DNA of 64,000 nucleotides, from the NCBI GenBank assembly GCA_037903355.1, contig JBAJFE010000041.1, positions 186,001 through 250,000 of the forward strand, given 5' to 3'. The DNA is from Trichuris trichiura (taxonomy: Eukaryota; Nematoda; Enoplea; Trichinellida; Trichuridae). The translations under genes were made by a program, and so were the position numbers. Positions 1-10,869 of this stretch are shown here, piece by piece (within the stretch, counting starts at the first letter, position 1; every line of letters begins with the position of its first letter). The notes beneath the pieces were generated by a model. It ran no database searches. It was not told the DNA's origin and worked only from the letters and a program-made list of their open reading frames with translations.

Positions 1-1714
1 CTCTTTGCATTGGCCGTTCTGCTTCTACGGTGTTTGAACCTGTTCAGCTCCCGCGAGCCGCAGTGCAAAGTTGAAAACTTCATTTAATTTCTTTTTTTGC
101 GCAACCGCTATTTGGTATGCGCTTTTGTCCAATAGCCATTGACACAACGAGCGCGTCTTTGCAGAGTTGGAACTTCGGTTGGAAACACGTGTTATTTATT
201 TTGGTTTCCTTCGAATAGCACTTTGATTTTATGGACGCTAGCGCACAGGCATTTTTCGAAACAACAATGGCAAACCGTAGGTGGTGGCTATGAGTCGCCC
301 ATCAACTACGCTCTTATGCTCCAGTTAACCAACTATTTGCTTTGCTCGATCAGCAACGAAATCATCATGACTCATGTGCTACAATACCGTCTACTCGGGC
401 ATGCAGACACAATAGCAGAACAGGTTAGGCTAGATGCATTAGGCTATAGTGCGTACGCATGTATGTTTACGCCATTGCGTCTTAACGACTTAATTTTCTT
501 GGCGGCTCCCACTTACTTAAAGCACTAAGTAATGCAGCGAGCTACAATTGGTAAGAAAGAAAAGCAAGTAGGCGTTTTAATTAGTACCTAAAGCAGCAGC
601 GCAGAGCAGAACTACCCCAGAGTAGGGAGTGGCAAACTCGCAATGTCGAGCAGTATAGGGTTATCAACTTTAATTTTCCACATTTGCATAGCGCCTGAAA
701 GCCTAAACTTGCCAGACTGCCGTGGTCGGTTGGCTAGCAAGCATTATCCGAGCGCAACTTTTCATACATGAAGGCCAAGGCAAGACGGGACCATGGTTGA
801 TGGATAGCTGCAGTCCGGTCGAAGAGACGAACGTTTGTGCCTTTGCCTCAAACTTCATTGGCCTCCTCTTTCGACTGGCGCGTTGAAAAAGCAAACACGC
901 TCGGGGCAGTTGCTTTCAAAACACATTAGAGGGCGTTGGCGGAAGCCAAGCAGTTCCTCAATGACTTCGCTTCTACATCATCCGTTCAACTGTTGTTTTC
1001 GGGGTCTAAACTACTTTTTTGTGCTAAGGAAAAAAGTTTGCGCATGTACGTTAAGCCTATTTTCCATCATTCGCTGCAAGTAACGCCCTACTTTAGGCCT
1101 TAAGCGGAAAAATATCCCCGCCGGCGTTACGTACAGAAGCAAACATTTAAAATACAACTAGCGCGATGTCTTTTTTGAATTTTTAGCTTTCATAAAAGTC
1201 TTCAAACATAGAACAGACGGGAAATGTTGCTATCGAAAAGACGAACCTGCGCATCCGTATTAGATATGCTATACGAATCGCAATACATTTGTGTCTTGCT
1301 GTACGTATAGCCGTTGTCGTTTGGTTGGCCACCAGCCGCGTTCGTTCGGTTATATGCTGCAGTTCGTGAACAAATCGTAGGCAAAGTGCGTTGGCAGTTC
1401 GCAACAAAAGTAAGCAAACGGCGCTGCTCCCGTCAATAGGCGATCGGCGTTCGCGCCCGCGAATACTTGCGTCGCCTCGGTTGGTTCGCCGCCAAGACAT
1501 GGTCGTCGCCATCGATGCAACGTAGCGTGCTTGCTGAGCCTCCGAGAAAAAGCCAATAGCGGCTTCTCTCTTTCGCTTTCTTTTGCTTCGATTCATTTGG
1601 AAGCCCGTTTTGACAATCCGGCGCGCCCACAAAGCCGCACTTATCGTTGCAAGCGATTTTAGACTTACTTGCGATCATTTGCCCAAAACGGAAACGCAGC
1701 CGACATCATCAACA
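1..1714. other. upstream region, no supported gene
   Basis: I see no supported gene here. From about 1180 to 1710 the sequence is richer in GC and CpG than most of the window and stays open in several overlapping frames on both strands. This fits a promoter or 5' leader for the MARVEL gene that starts at 1715 better than a real protein. No family signature was recognised in any frame. Confidence 0.5.
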
Positions 1715-4700
1715 ATGGCGATAACTTTCGATTTGAATTACATCTGCTCTAGGCCGTTCGGTATTCTTCGTACGACCCAGCTGGTGAGTTACCTTTCCTT
1801 AGCCTTAAATCGCGCTGCATTGTCGTTCCAAACAAATGCTTTTGCTTTTGAGGGCCTTTTCGTGGTTCCATTAAGAGAAAAATCCTTTGCGCGCAACTTG
1901 CTTAAACGGAATTAGTGCTTCGTAAGCCATGGGGTTGCAGCGTTGGTCCGTTGGACTTACTGTAGGAACGGGATGGACATTTACCTGTCCGTTGGGACTT
2001 TAATGCCGTTGGCGAATCGTGCATGCGCTGGAATGTTTTATTTATACGAGCAAAACAGAGTTTGTCAAATAATTTCTTCGGGGCAAACTGGCACGCTATC
2101 GACCATAAGCGCTGCACTATGCGCGCGACCTTCTCTTTCTCTGTCTATTTTGATGGTGTTTCAAACCTGTTTGTCCTCGGACGTTCTCGTCAGGGCGCGC
2201 GCTATTCTATATAGGCCACGGTGTTTCGTCTGGTTTTCGCTGAGGGCCATCGTTGGTCAAGGTGACCCACAGAAATGAGCTGGTTTAAAGCGCGCTTATC
2301 TTCTTGATGCCAACAACGCTTTGCCATAAACAGATAAGGTTCCTTAGCCCTCTGCATTGTCGTTCTGCTTCGTTGAGACTATTTACAGTTTCTTATGCCT
2401 TTTCAGCCTGTTTTCCCTAACAATGACTAAGCATGCCACACCTATTGTTTTGACTTTCTAACGACAATATTTTCATTTCCTTGTCGCGAGTTCATTGCAG
2501 CCTACTGGAAAGTAGGATGCGTCACGTTGCTGACTGAGAATTACGGAATGCTCATGACGAAACATCGTCCATTGATGGTTGGGTCACCAAAAGACCAATA
2601 GCGCTTTGCATGTTTACACAATTCAACTTGGCTTTAGGCTCGTTGACGTCGTTGAGCAATAAAAGTCGTAATTTTGGTCGGCGCAGGTTTTGAAGGTAAA
2701 AGTAGTCTTTCCGTCTACTCTCATTGGCGGATGCTTGTCCAATTCATCAATGAATCATTGAGAAAAAGAGCAAAGCGGTTTGCAGCCACCTCGACGTGTG
2801 AGAGGTTTCAACACGTATTGTTGAAGAAGTAAAACCAAAGCAGCCGCGGACGATATTTAAAGGCAAGAAGTACTGCTTGCCCATTTTGCTTCTACGCAAC
2901 TCGTTCCTTCTCAAAAAAGGTGTATCGGTCGCCCGCTTGGAAGTGTTTAGAAGAAAAAAGCTCACGTCCCTGTCCATCTGACGGCAGCTTTCCTTATAGG
3001 TGGCTGTGACGCGTATTGGCGGCTTGAAAAAAAGACGAACTTTGTCCAGCGCTGTTGCCCATAATTGGAAGTCGCATGCCACATTTTCAAAATGGAATTG
3101 CGCTTCCTAATGAAGAAGTTTATTACGGATAATTCCCTTTTATTTATGTATATAGAAGAATTCCGGAGCTTTCGGGTCATTCGAGACCCTTCATCAGCGG
3201 TCTTAAGTTGTTGATATGATTCGTGGCAGCGAGTGCCCTAATGTTTCTGAGGATTTTAAAGCGGGCATTTTTAAAGTTTTTTTGTTGGTAGGTTCTGGTA
3301 TCCGAGTCTGTCAGCGCACTTCTATTTCTTGTTCCGTATATCTTGTAGATTGTGTCTTGGCTGGGTAGTTTCGAACATTTTTTGCTGTTGGTTCACTGTT
3401 TTTTCATTTTGCATTCATTTTTCTTTCTTTCTTCTTTTTTTCTTTTCCTTTCTTTGTTCCATATATATTGCCGTCCTATCCATTTCTATTTGTTCTAATT
3501 AGTTGTTTTTTCTTTTTTCTTTCCGGGCTATTGTATTTCATCTGGTGAGTGTGCAACAATTATACCGCGTCACAATATTTGTCCAAATCCCACTTATGTC
3601 CACTCCTTGATCGCGGTTGTAAGTCGTATTGTGTCTAGTGTATAGAGCTTCTTAACCGTAGATTGTTTTCGTAACATAAAACTCTTGGGTGGAGTGGTTG
3701 GGTACATTGCGTCACGTGTTCCACTACAGCAGAGGCTTGTTTGGCTTTTTCCATTGTAATTTTTGGGCCCACGATTGGTCTGCCTCGCTGTGTGGTTAGA
3801 TTGGTGCCATTGTCAAGTATGGCTTTCGCGTTATTGTAACTTGTGAGTTTTTTTATGTGTTCATTAAATCTATGCTCTAGGGTGTTTCCGGTTTCACCAA
3901 TATAAATCCCTGAGCAAGAACATTCAACCGCGTATGTTAGTCCTGTCTTTTTGTTTGCGGGGATTTTAGTTTTGTCTATGCGAAGAATTGCCCTGAGGTT
4001 GGGCGAACTTTTGAAAAAGACTCTGAAGCCTAATCTTTTTCCTAATTGGACAATCTTTTCGCCTAAACCTGCCACATAAAGAACAACCAGACAAGTGTAG
4101 TGCGGAGTGTTTTGCTTTGGAGACTCACGTGTGCGAAGCTTGTGGTTGAACACTTGGTTGATAAAGGATTTAGGATAACCGTTTCTGTAGAAGATTTTTC
4201 TAATGTAGTTAATAAACGGGAATTATCCGTAATAAACTTCTTCATTATGAAAACATTTGTTCCCGTACCAAGAAACCACGTTTTCAAAATTGCGCTTCCT
4301 AACTAAAAACATCTGCACTAGCGGACAGTGTATGCAAATGAGAAAGGAAGAATGCCTCCATTATCGTTTCACCACACATAACTTAAGGTTGCTTCGAGCA
4401 GCTATGGTTTCTTGGACGCGCAGTGACAGTGGCTAAATAAGCCCGCGATAACCTCCGGGACATATCCATGTATTAACTGTCAGTTTACTGTTGTGGAATG
4501 CATTTTAAGTACGCCTTGAAAAAGGCGTGAAAATCAAGCTTTGCTACGGCTTGTCATCACGTTTTAATATGCGTAGCGTCAATGAGCAGTTGTAAATAGA
4601 AATAATTTTTAAATATTTCAAAGTATCGCGAGAATGTATACCAAGAAAAATTCGGATCTAATCTCTTGCCCCCCCCCCCGCAGTTATACTGTAGGTTTGC

Positions 4701-5764
4701 AGGCCACCCTGTCCTGCCTTTACCTAAGCCTAAGCCTAAACATAAGGCTTATATCGTGGCTAAGGCTTAAGTAAAGGCAAAACAAGGTGACCGGCATGCT
4801 CACCGGTAAAAGCACAACAAGTTAAGGGCATGGCTGCCAGGAAGGAACCTGCATTCCTCAGTTGGTGGCAGCCGAAAAATTAGCATATGACGTAGGCTTT
4901 GAACGCGGAATGTCTTTTAAGGGAATCTTTTAGGTTTTTTGTCATGAAAGTTGGCGAAAGTTTTCGCGATATCTCTGAGTTCGTAGCCACCGGATGTAGG
5001 CATGCCGAGGTTGGGGTTTCCCTAAAGCTTGGCAAATTACCTTAAGTAAAAAAAAAGGACTCCGTATGTAAAATAGAAGCTGTTCGATTTGGCCAGTTTA
5101 AATTCGCATATTTGGCGGATGCAATACGTGTGGTGTTTAGGCGCTCTGCATTATTGTGTTGATTTGTCTCGGAGTGGTGGACGTCGTTCACGCAGGCACC
5201 GGATTCATCTGGTTCACGACGGTATCGTCGCTCATCTCGACGCTGGTTGCACTTTGCTTGTACGTTGTTCATTTGACCGAAACCGGGCCATTTGTTCACG
5301 TACCTTGGTTTCTTGGAGTAAGCAGCTTGCTCGCGCCTATGTTAATCCCAACCTTTGCGATTTTTCCTTTTTAGGAGTTTATCCTTTCTTCGATTTGGAG
5401 TCTTTTCTTTGGAATCTCCGCAATAATTGCTGCTGTGAACAGCTCACGTTCCAGTTACTACAGGAATGTACTTACGAGCCATGGTGCCTATGGGGCTGCT
5501 TCAGTAAGCATTTTGATTCCCTCATTTCTTACTTATAGCTCGTTGCGTAAATGTTCGCTTTATTTATTTTGGAGTACCAACGTGCTCAGCTAATTTGCGG
5601 TTTTCTTTTCTTCTTTCAAGTTCTTCTGCGTTCTTGCCTGTTTGGCCTTTGGCGCTTGTGCGTACTACTTCTACCGAAATTGGCGCTTTTCCACGACGGT
5701 CGACGGTCAAAGGCGTACAGTGACAATAACAACAACCACTACAACGACTCCTCCAAGATATTGA
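1715..5764 (+). CDS. MARVEL-domain four-transmembrane protein (4 exons)
   Basis: Exons are 1715-1783, 5141-5317, 5375-5503 and 5621-5764. All joins are phase 0, giving 172 aa. Introns begin GTGAGT, GTAAGC and GTAAGC and end TTTAG, TTTTAG and TTTCAAG. The N-terminus carries SRPFGILRTTQL, the short motif that precedes the first helix in MARVEL proteins. Four hydrophobic segments follow: ALCIIVLICLGVVDVV; a second with FIWFTTVSSLISTLVALCLY; EFILSSIWSLFFGISAIIAA; and FFCVLACLAFGACAYYFY. The tail is cytoplasmic and Thr-rich (TITTTTTTT). MARVEL proteins act in membrane apposition and vesicle traffic; that role is family knowledge. Intron 1 is 3357 bp and contains an antisense Penelope fragment and a copy of the hairpin repeat. 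Joining exon 1 to exon 2 is inference from phase and domain order. An alternative first exon at 4944-4982 would also keep frame but lacks the MARVEL N-terminal motif. Confidence 0.8.
3163..3202 (-). ncRNA. hammerhead-ribozyme-like motif in Penelope terminal repeat
   Basis: On the minus strand the core CTGATGA is followed by a hairpin (GGGTC, loop, GACCC) and then GAAA, the order of a hammerhead core with stem II. After GAAA comes AGCT, then C, then CGG; CGG can pair with CCG just before CTGATGA to form stem I. Stem III would then be a single A-U pair. That minimal type I form is reported for Penelope elements, where activity may need pairing of two copies; AGCT is self-complementary, which would allow it. 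Cleavage itself is not shown by sequence. Confidence 0.75.
3635..4216 (-). pseudogene. Penelope polyprotein fragment with GIY-YIG endonuclease
   Basis: Open from the truncation point to a stop at 3635. It carries the RT-to-endonuclease linker (YVAGLGEKIVQLGKRLGF, then SPNLRAILRIDKTKIP) and then the Penelope-type GIY-YIG nuclease: AVECSCSGIYIGETGNTLEHR, with the following EHIKKL. The CxC ahead of IYIGETGNT and the later RGRP, AVVEH and LHPR blocks match the second fragment at 10.9-11.9 kb. The reverse transcriptase domain is missing, so it cannot act alone. No in-frame stop was seen in the part that remains, which suggests a fairly young copy. Confidence 0.85.
4661..4876. repeat. dispersed telomere-like double-hairpin repeat, copy R1
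   Basis: First of four related copies (also 18.1, 25.8 and 47.0 kb). It starts after a poly-C run (about 4668-4679). It has a conserved head, TACTGTAGGTTTGCAGGCC, and then CCTAAGCCTAAGCCTAAA. Bases 4703-4795 fold back as an imperfect hairpin (GCCTTTACCTAAGCC against GGCTTAAGTAAAGGC, closed by CACC..TGTCC and ACAAGGTG). A second hairpin follows at about 4832-4873 (GGCTGCCA against TGGCAGCC). No coding capacity. It lies inside the first MARVEL intron. Confidence 0.75.
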
Positions 5765-8111
5765 GATATTTTACTTTACAACTTAACCATCTACGGATGC
5801 TGCCCATATGACAACTTTACCGTCCGCTTTTATTTTTGCTTAAGTTCGTGCCTCTCTATTCACACCTCATTGGTCCTTTTCATGTTATACACTTCAGATT
5901 TGCTGTGGGTTACTACTAACAAACTTTTCCTTTTTCTACAAGCCCGCTAAGGCGTTAGCAACTTTTGCTTTTCGTCACACGGTCGTAACGACAGATTATA
6001 AATGAGAGAGCGTTTCTTCTCGCTCTCGTTTGCATAGCTGTTCGGCATTTGTACCGTTGCACATAATAAAGGCTATAGTTAAGAGCTTGTGTTTTTACGC
6101 TTATTTCAGGCGGGGCAGCGACTGATGCCTGAAACTCAGCCTTAAAATTTGAATTCAACTTTTAAAAAAATATAGTAATGAAGAACTACGCTATGTCAAT
6201 GCTGCTCATCTAGCGAATTTGAGCTCTTCACTTTTTGCTTCCTACGAGAGCGCGCCTTACTGTCGCCCTCATCGTCGTCTGTCGTTTTTCTTTGGCCCCC
6301 TTTTGTTTTATACACGCGAATGCCTGTCGAACATTATGCTGCTATTGCTAGTAATAGCCGCAAAATTGTTCAGGCCGTCTTTTGAGCGGCAATTGTACCA
6401 CATATCTTTGCGTGCAATGGAGGTTTTGCCGGCGGCCAACTATTCATATATATTGATGCGCCTTTTCTGCGGATGGCACTTTGACAGCGAAAATTTCCAA
6501 TCAACATACCAATAATCGATCATTGGAAAGTACATTATCGCGAGAAGAAGAAGAAGAAAGTGAATTTGACGTTGTCAATTGGATCGCTTGAGCAATTGAT
6601 CAAGCTGCTCAGTAGAGGTCCCGATAAGGGTGATTTAGTTCGTCCTTTTTGCCTAAAGCTATTTTTGGACAATAGCGACTGCAATGGGTGCAGCCTAACT
6701 TTCTGGCAGCATTTCTCCGTACCTGATGCTGACAAGTTCAGTTCTCGCGGGACTCCGCAAAGCTACAAGAGTGACGACTGTACCTTATTAAGATGGATGT
6801 CGTATATCATTTCCGTGAAGTTGGCAAGACTGCAACTTGCTTTCATATCATCGCTGAGCATTATCAGGACGTTTATATGCACTTGGACCTCCGTAAGTTG
6901 ACCACCCAACAGAAATTGGGCACTATAGGAGGTGGTCAGCATAGGGAGGCTGAGGATATAAATAGCTCGGCTAAATATATTTCAGTTGAACCACCTTAAC
7001 TCGTCCACCCAACAGACTGGTCAACTTTCAGAGAGCATTGCGTCCATATACCACGTCACGGTTCAAGCGGTCAACTTCCCACTTACGGAGGTTGTCCTTG
7101 CGCTTATTAACGTGTGGACAAACCAACCGGTCAGAATTTGGTCAACTTTGGAGGTGCAACTGTAGTTCCACGGCTACACACCCTGACGAACCTGCTGTTG
7201 ACTTGTTTCATAATGTCAAAAATCGACTAACATTTTTAATCTTTGATATACAGTTGGCTTGTTAAAGATTTTCTTGCAGCTGCGATCATTGCTTTGATGA
7301 ATAAGTGTTTATACAACAACCTACGCGGCAATACGAGTTGTCTTGTTCTAACAATTTTTGAATTGTCAACGGTTAATATGATGGTGCACCTCAGATTTGA
7401 ATAGTTTATGTTTAAAATGGGCTCCAACGTTTTTTTTGACTCTACAATAGTATTAATAGTTATCTCATTGCTACTTAATTTTTAATAAGGACTGTGGAAG
7501 CAAACAGGCAATTCGACTATACTTCTAACGTTTTAACTCTGACGCGGCAAAGCGTCTTAATAAAAATTGAATAATTGCCTACCTGCTGTGATCCGAATGC
7601 ACTCCGAATTTGTAATGCTCTGTAAACGGCTTTCCATGCGTAAAGCTTTAGTATGCAATATCCATACTGGGTCTGCAAAAGCTAGAAGACACAAATACTA
7701 TGAGGTCGCCTGACAAAACTAGTACCACATGACACGTAAGCGTCTCTAAACAAACAACAGTCATTTGCATATCGGCAGCGTCAAAGAAAAGTTTGAAAAT
7801 CGAGATGTCAATGTACAGTGCAGCATCTCAATAGTACCCCGAGTTTATCAGCCTAAAAGGAAGTTACCAATGAAAGGTAGGTCCAGAAAGGGTCTTTATG
7901 GGAAATTCACAAAGACGAAATAATAAAACTGCGCGTTAAGAAATGCGTAAATTACGTATACGTATAGTAGGTGCATTTGCATAAAGCACAATGTCGCGCT
8001 GTACAATTTGCGAAAGTAGCATGGATAGGAATTAAGTTTACTTTTTTTTTTTAAAACTTAATTCGCACATGATCAAGATGTCGTTGCATTGCCCCAACTT
8101 GGAATGACGGC
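5765..8111. other. intergenic region between MARVEL and ZP genes
   Basis: No family was recognised. The best coding-like stretch (6560-6895) is listed separately. Around 6895-7180 short motifs recur loosely (CACCCAACAG twice, GGTCAACTT several times). The rest, 7200-8110, is AT-rich and has no signal I can support. Confidence 0.4.
6560..6895 (+). CDS. possible exon of unknown protein
   Basis: An open stretch of about 112 codons ends exactly at a good donor (ACCTCC then GTAAGT). It contains LEQLIKLLSRGPDKGD and RPFCLKLFLDNSDCNGCS. It begins at GTG, with no clear ATG, so if real it would be an internal exon. A second open frame (ATG at 6793) overlaps its 3' part. A possible acceptor (TTTCAG) lies near 7030, but no convincing downstream exon was found. 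No domain recognised; it may be chance. Confidence 0.2.
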
Positions 8112-8120
8112 TCAGACGGA

Positions 8121-8153
<33 letters not shown>

Positions 8154-9017
8154 TGGTTGAGTAGAGGTGGTGGGACCAGAGCAGAGGTTTATGCAATGTC
8201 CGCTGCAGAAATGCAAATTGCAAAGTATGTTAAGCCTGTTGCTAGTCGGAAAAGCCCACGCCTTAATCTTATTGTATAGGACAACTTCATCGTGATCCAA
8301 TTGGACTTTGTCGAACTCGCTCCATATGCTTTTGACTGCATGCATGGGACAACCGTTGTCGTCGCTAAGCATTAAGTTGCTGAACTCGTCGCTTGCCCAG
8401 CAACGACCTATTCGTACGTTGGATGCGTGAGAGCCTCGTACTCTGGCCACGTAGGACAATGCCTCACCAACATTCAGCTCTCCTTGCACCGGTTGGCCAA
8501 AGTAGCCATTGCCTCGCCGTATTTCAGCCTTGTAAGTGATATTGCGTTCCATGCTGACTCGAACAGCTTGCGAATCAAGATTCAAACCAACTTTTACTCC
8601 ATCGAAATGAATCACCGACGGTGACAGCGTGGACGAATGCAGTTGAGCATTAACTGTAGGTAGGCATATAATGTACAACAGTTGATCCTGACCGCTGAGA
8701 ATTTTAGGATCGCGCTGTACGATTAGATTGTGCTGCACCGTTCCATTTTCTTGCCTTCCAGTTCTGCACTCGTTGATTGGAATGGCAAAGTCGTACCTGT
8801 TGGCCGACGTCTCGTTAACGTACGTGCATCGAGGATTGCCATAATGGCCGTCACTATAAATGACACCTCGAAACAGTTGACTGAACGATATGCTAAAGTG
8901 AACTTTTTGCTCTTCGCAAATGGCAAACTTGTCGGCAATGAAGTTTGCTTCTGAAATGCGCGACAGGACGAGCAAAAATGTACAGATGGGCCATTGAATC
9001 CGAGCAGCAACTTTCAT
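8112..9017 (-). CDS. secreted zona pellucida (ZP) domain protein with polyglutamine tail
   Basis: 301 aa from the ATG at 9017. This start is chosen because it opens a signal peptide (MKVAARIQWPICTFLLVLS). The frame stays open further upstream (next ATG 9167), but that stretch is basic and not signal-like. A ZP domain runs from about residue 31 to 279. Cys 34, 64, 84 and 118 suit the ZP-N half and GVIYSDGHYGNPRC the typical strand after the first Cys. The ZP-C half has YKAEIRRGNGYFGQPVQ, IGRCWASD and DDNGCPMHAV (Cys 206, 223, 266, 271, 275, 279). ZP proteins polymerise into extracellular matrices; nematode members build cuticle (cuticlins) or line channels. The tail is a run of Gln from CAG/CTG repeats and then a stop. 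No C-terminal membrane anchor or clear furin site is seen, unlike most family members, so a further spliced exon is possible. N-glycosylation sites: NETS, NGT, NIT. Confidence 0.8.
8118..8150. repeat. CTG/CAG trinucleotide repeat encoding polyglutamine
   Basis: A short run of CTG units on the plus strand (CAG on the coding strand) forms the Gln tract at the end of the ZP protein. Slightly interrupted. Likely length-variable. Confidence 0.8.
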
Positions 9018-9242
9018 CGAGCAGTCAACAGCCGATATAGCAAAGTGGCCAAGTTTGCATACCAGAGCGACCGCTGCCGGAACGAGACGACGATCTTCGT
9101 TGTTGCAAGCAGCCTTTACATTTCCCTTGGAAGGAACGAGTCGCCGCAATCGCAAGCTGACGGCCATGTGATGTGACAAGTCCAAAAATGCAAATCGCTG
9201 GTCAAGGACGACACTTGAGACATGAATGCCGGTCAACTGCAA

Positions 9243-10806
9243 CTAACTAAATCCGGTTTTTCACTTAGGACGACGAAAACTGCCAACAACCGACAAACAA
9301 CAACAATATGAAAATACACTTTTACCTTAAAGCTGGAAAAATTGAGCTGCTTGCAACTGGTCTTCCCATTTCGTCCGTCAAAACAATTAAGGCGGCATTA
9401 CAAAAGAGTCCGGTTGGAATAGGTGCCAAAATTGCATCACCCCATTAGCCCACTTAATGCAACAGTGGCAAACTCTTCATCGAAAGAGAGCGATCACTTG
9501 GCAAGGCCAAGTAGGCGCGCGAAAGGCGCGCATAGCTGCGTTGACTGGACGTTTTGCCCTGCACGCGCGAATCGGAACAAATCATCCTAACCAATTCAAA
9601 ATGTGGCCACCAAAGGACACGTCCCAAATATGCGAAAGTCGTAGCCGAATTTTTAACTTCTAGTCGCACCTTTCCCGCGTGCCCGCTTTTTGGAAAGCAA
9701 ACAAAGGACAAAGGATGGAAATTATTCCCGTCTTTTATCGATGACGACCAAACAAGTCAACACTCCGAATCTTGTTAGAAATAAAACCCGCTTGTGGTTT
9801 CCAAATAAGGATTTTTCGTAAAATAAATTTAGTCCTTTCCTTATAATGTTTTTCTAAGCTTTTGCGAGTCGTCAGCGAACCCAAAAACGCTGCGTAAACA
9901 TGAGCAACGAAATAATAGCGAAACGACGAAAAGTGATGGACATTAAAGCAAGGTGTTTTCATAAATTCGCTGGCCAACAATGTGCCTTATACGCTTTTTT
10001 GAAATCTAGTAGTAGCGATCAACAAAGTTGGCCAACTCGGAGTCCCGTAACACTGGCATCCATTAAGAGTGTAACCCATAAAAGTACATAACAGACTCAG
10101 TTATTAATATAGGAGATCAGAAAAGTCGGACACGGCAACAGAAAGCTTGTGCTAAAGAGACTAATAATTAGTCCAGCTAATTACCCGCCAAGTTCACCTA
10201 CGGACTAGCTGGCAAGGTTGTAGAACTTGGAGATCACCTAGTTCTTTGTAACGAACGTTAAAACTTTTACATCAAGGTTTTATTGATGGAAACAATCCAT
10301 TTTTAACAGAAGCACATATTCTCAATAGTAGAGGCTTTCCGACCGTCTGCGTCCCGTCTTGTCAGCGGATTAAATGATAGAACGCACTGACGGCGGGATA
10401 CGGAGAGACCCAAAAGCTCTCATATTGGGAATATTCATTTCTGTCAAAAATGGTTATTTCGCTATCAGATCCAAGAAGTAAAGCAAATAAAACTCTGCAA
10501 CACGACATGGACGAAGCGAAATTCATCCCTACGACAATTTGCTAAGGAGATTAACGCAGACATGCTGATAATAGCGGATCGGGAACGATTTGAAAGCTCG
10601 GAAATTTTTACCTTTATTTGACTGGGTTGAAAGGACTCTGTCGCAACGTAAAACATTAAAAACCGAAAAAGATTTAGAAAATTGACGTACAACATATAAT
10701 TAATAAAGTAAGTTGCTACTGGAACTTTCGATTATCTGAACAACCGAATTTTTTATGCTATACGAAAAAGTTGAAAACATGATGCTTTTGTACGGGAGCG
10801 TGTGTT
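9243..10806. other. intergenic, no supported feature
   Basis: The stretch between the ZP gene and the second Penelope element is AT-rich. Open frames are short, overlap on both strands and show no recognised domain. Confidence 0.5.
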
Positions 10807-10867
10807 TTCATATTGAAAATATCTTTATTACGGATTCTCTCCCGTTGAGAAGTAAAATAAAAAGATT
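10807..10867 (+). repeat. left inverted repeat of PLE-2 (61 bp)
   Basis: Exact reverse complement of 12167-12227. Contains TTATTACGGATTCTCTCCCG; the related TTATTACGGATAATTCCC occurs at the ends of PLE-1. The truncated coding frame begins directly after it. Confidence 0.9.
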
Positions 10868-10869
10868 TT

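Larger units (their letters stand above)
3110..4245 (-). mobile_element. Penelope-like retroelement, 5'-truncated copy (PLE-1)
   Basis: Read on the minus strand, this holds the end of a Penelope polyprotein (linker plus GIY-YIG endonuclease), a 3' untranslated stretch, a hammerhead-like motif and a terminal repeat. The 28 bases at 3110-3137 are the exact reverse complement of 4218-4245, so the copy is flanked by inverted repeats, as is common for truncated Penelope insertions. Just outside, a near-direct repeat (TTTTCAAAAT...GCGCTTCCTAA) occurs at about 3086-3110 and 4281-4303 and may be a target-site duplication. The element lies antisense in intron 1 of the MARVEL gene. Confidence 0.85.

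Noticed and set aside
1183..1632. 149-codon open frame on the minus strand with several overlapping frames
   Set aside because: Several frames on both strands are open together because the stretch is GC-rich. No domain, and the composition is Arg-rich in a way that suggests chance.
4944..4982. Alternative first exon of the MARVEL gene (MKVGESFRDISEF)
   Set aside because: It keeps frame but has a weak donor and lacks the SRPFGIL motif found at 1715. Kept only as a fallback.
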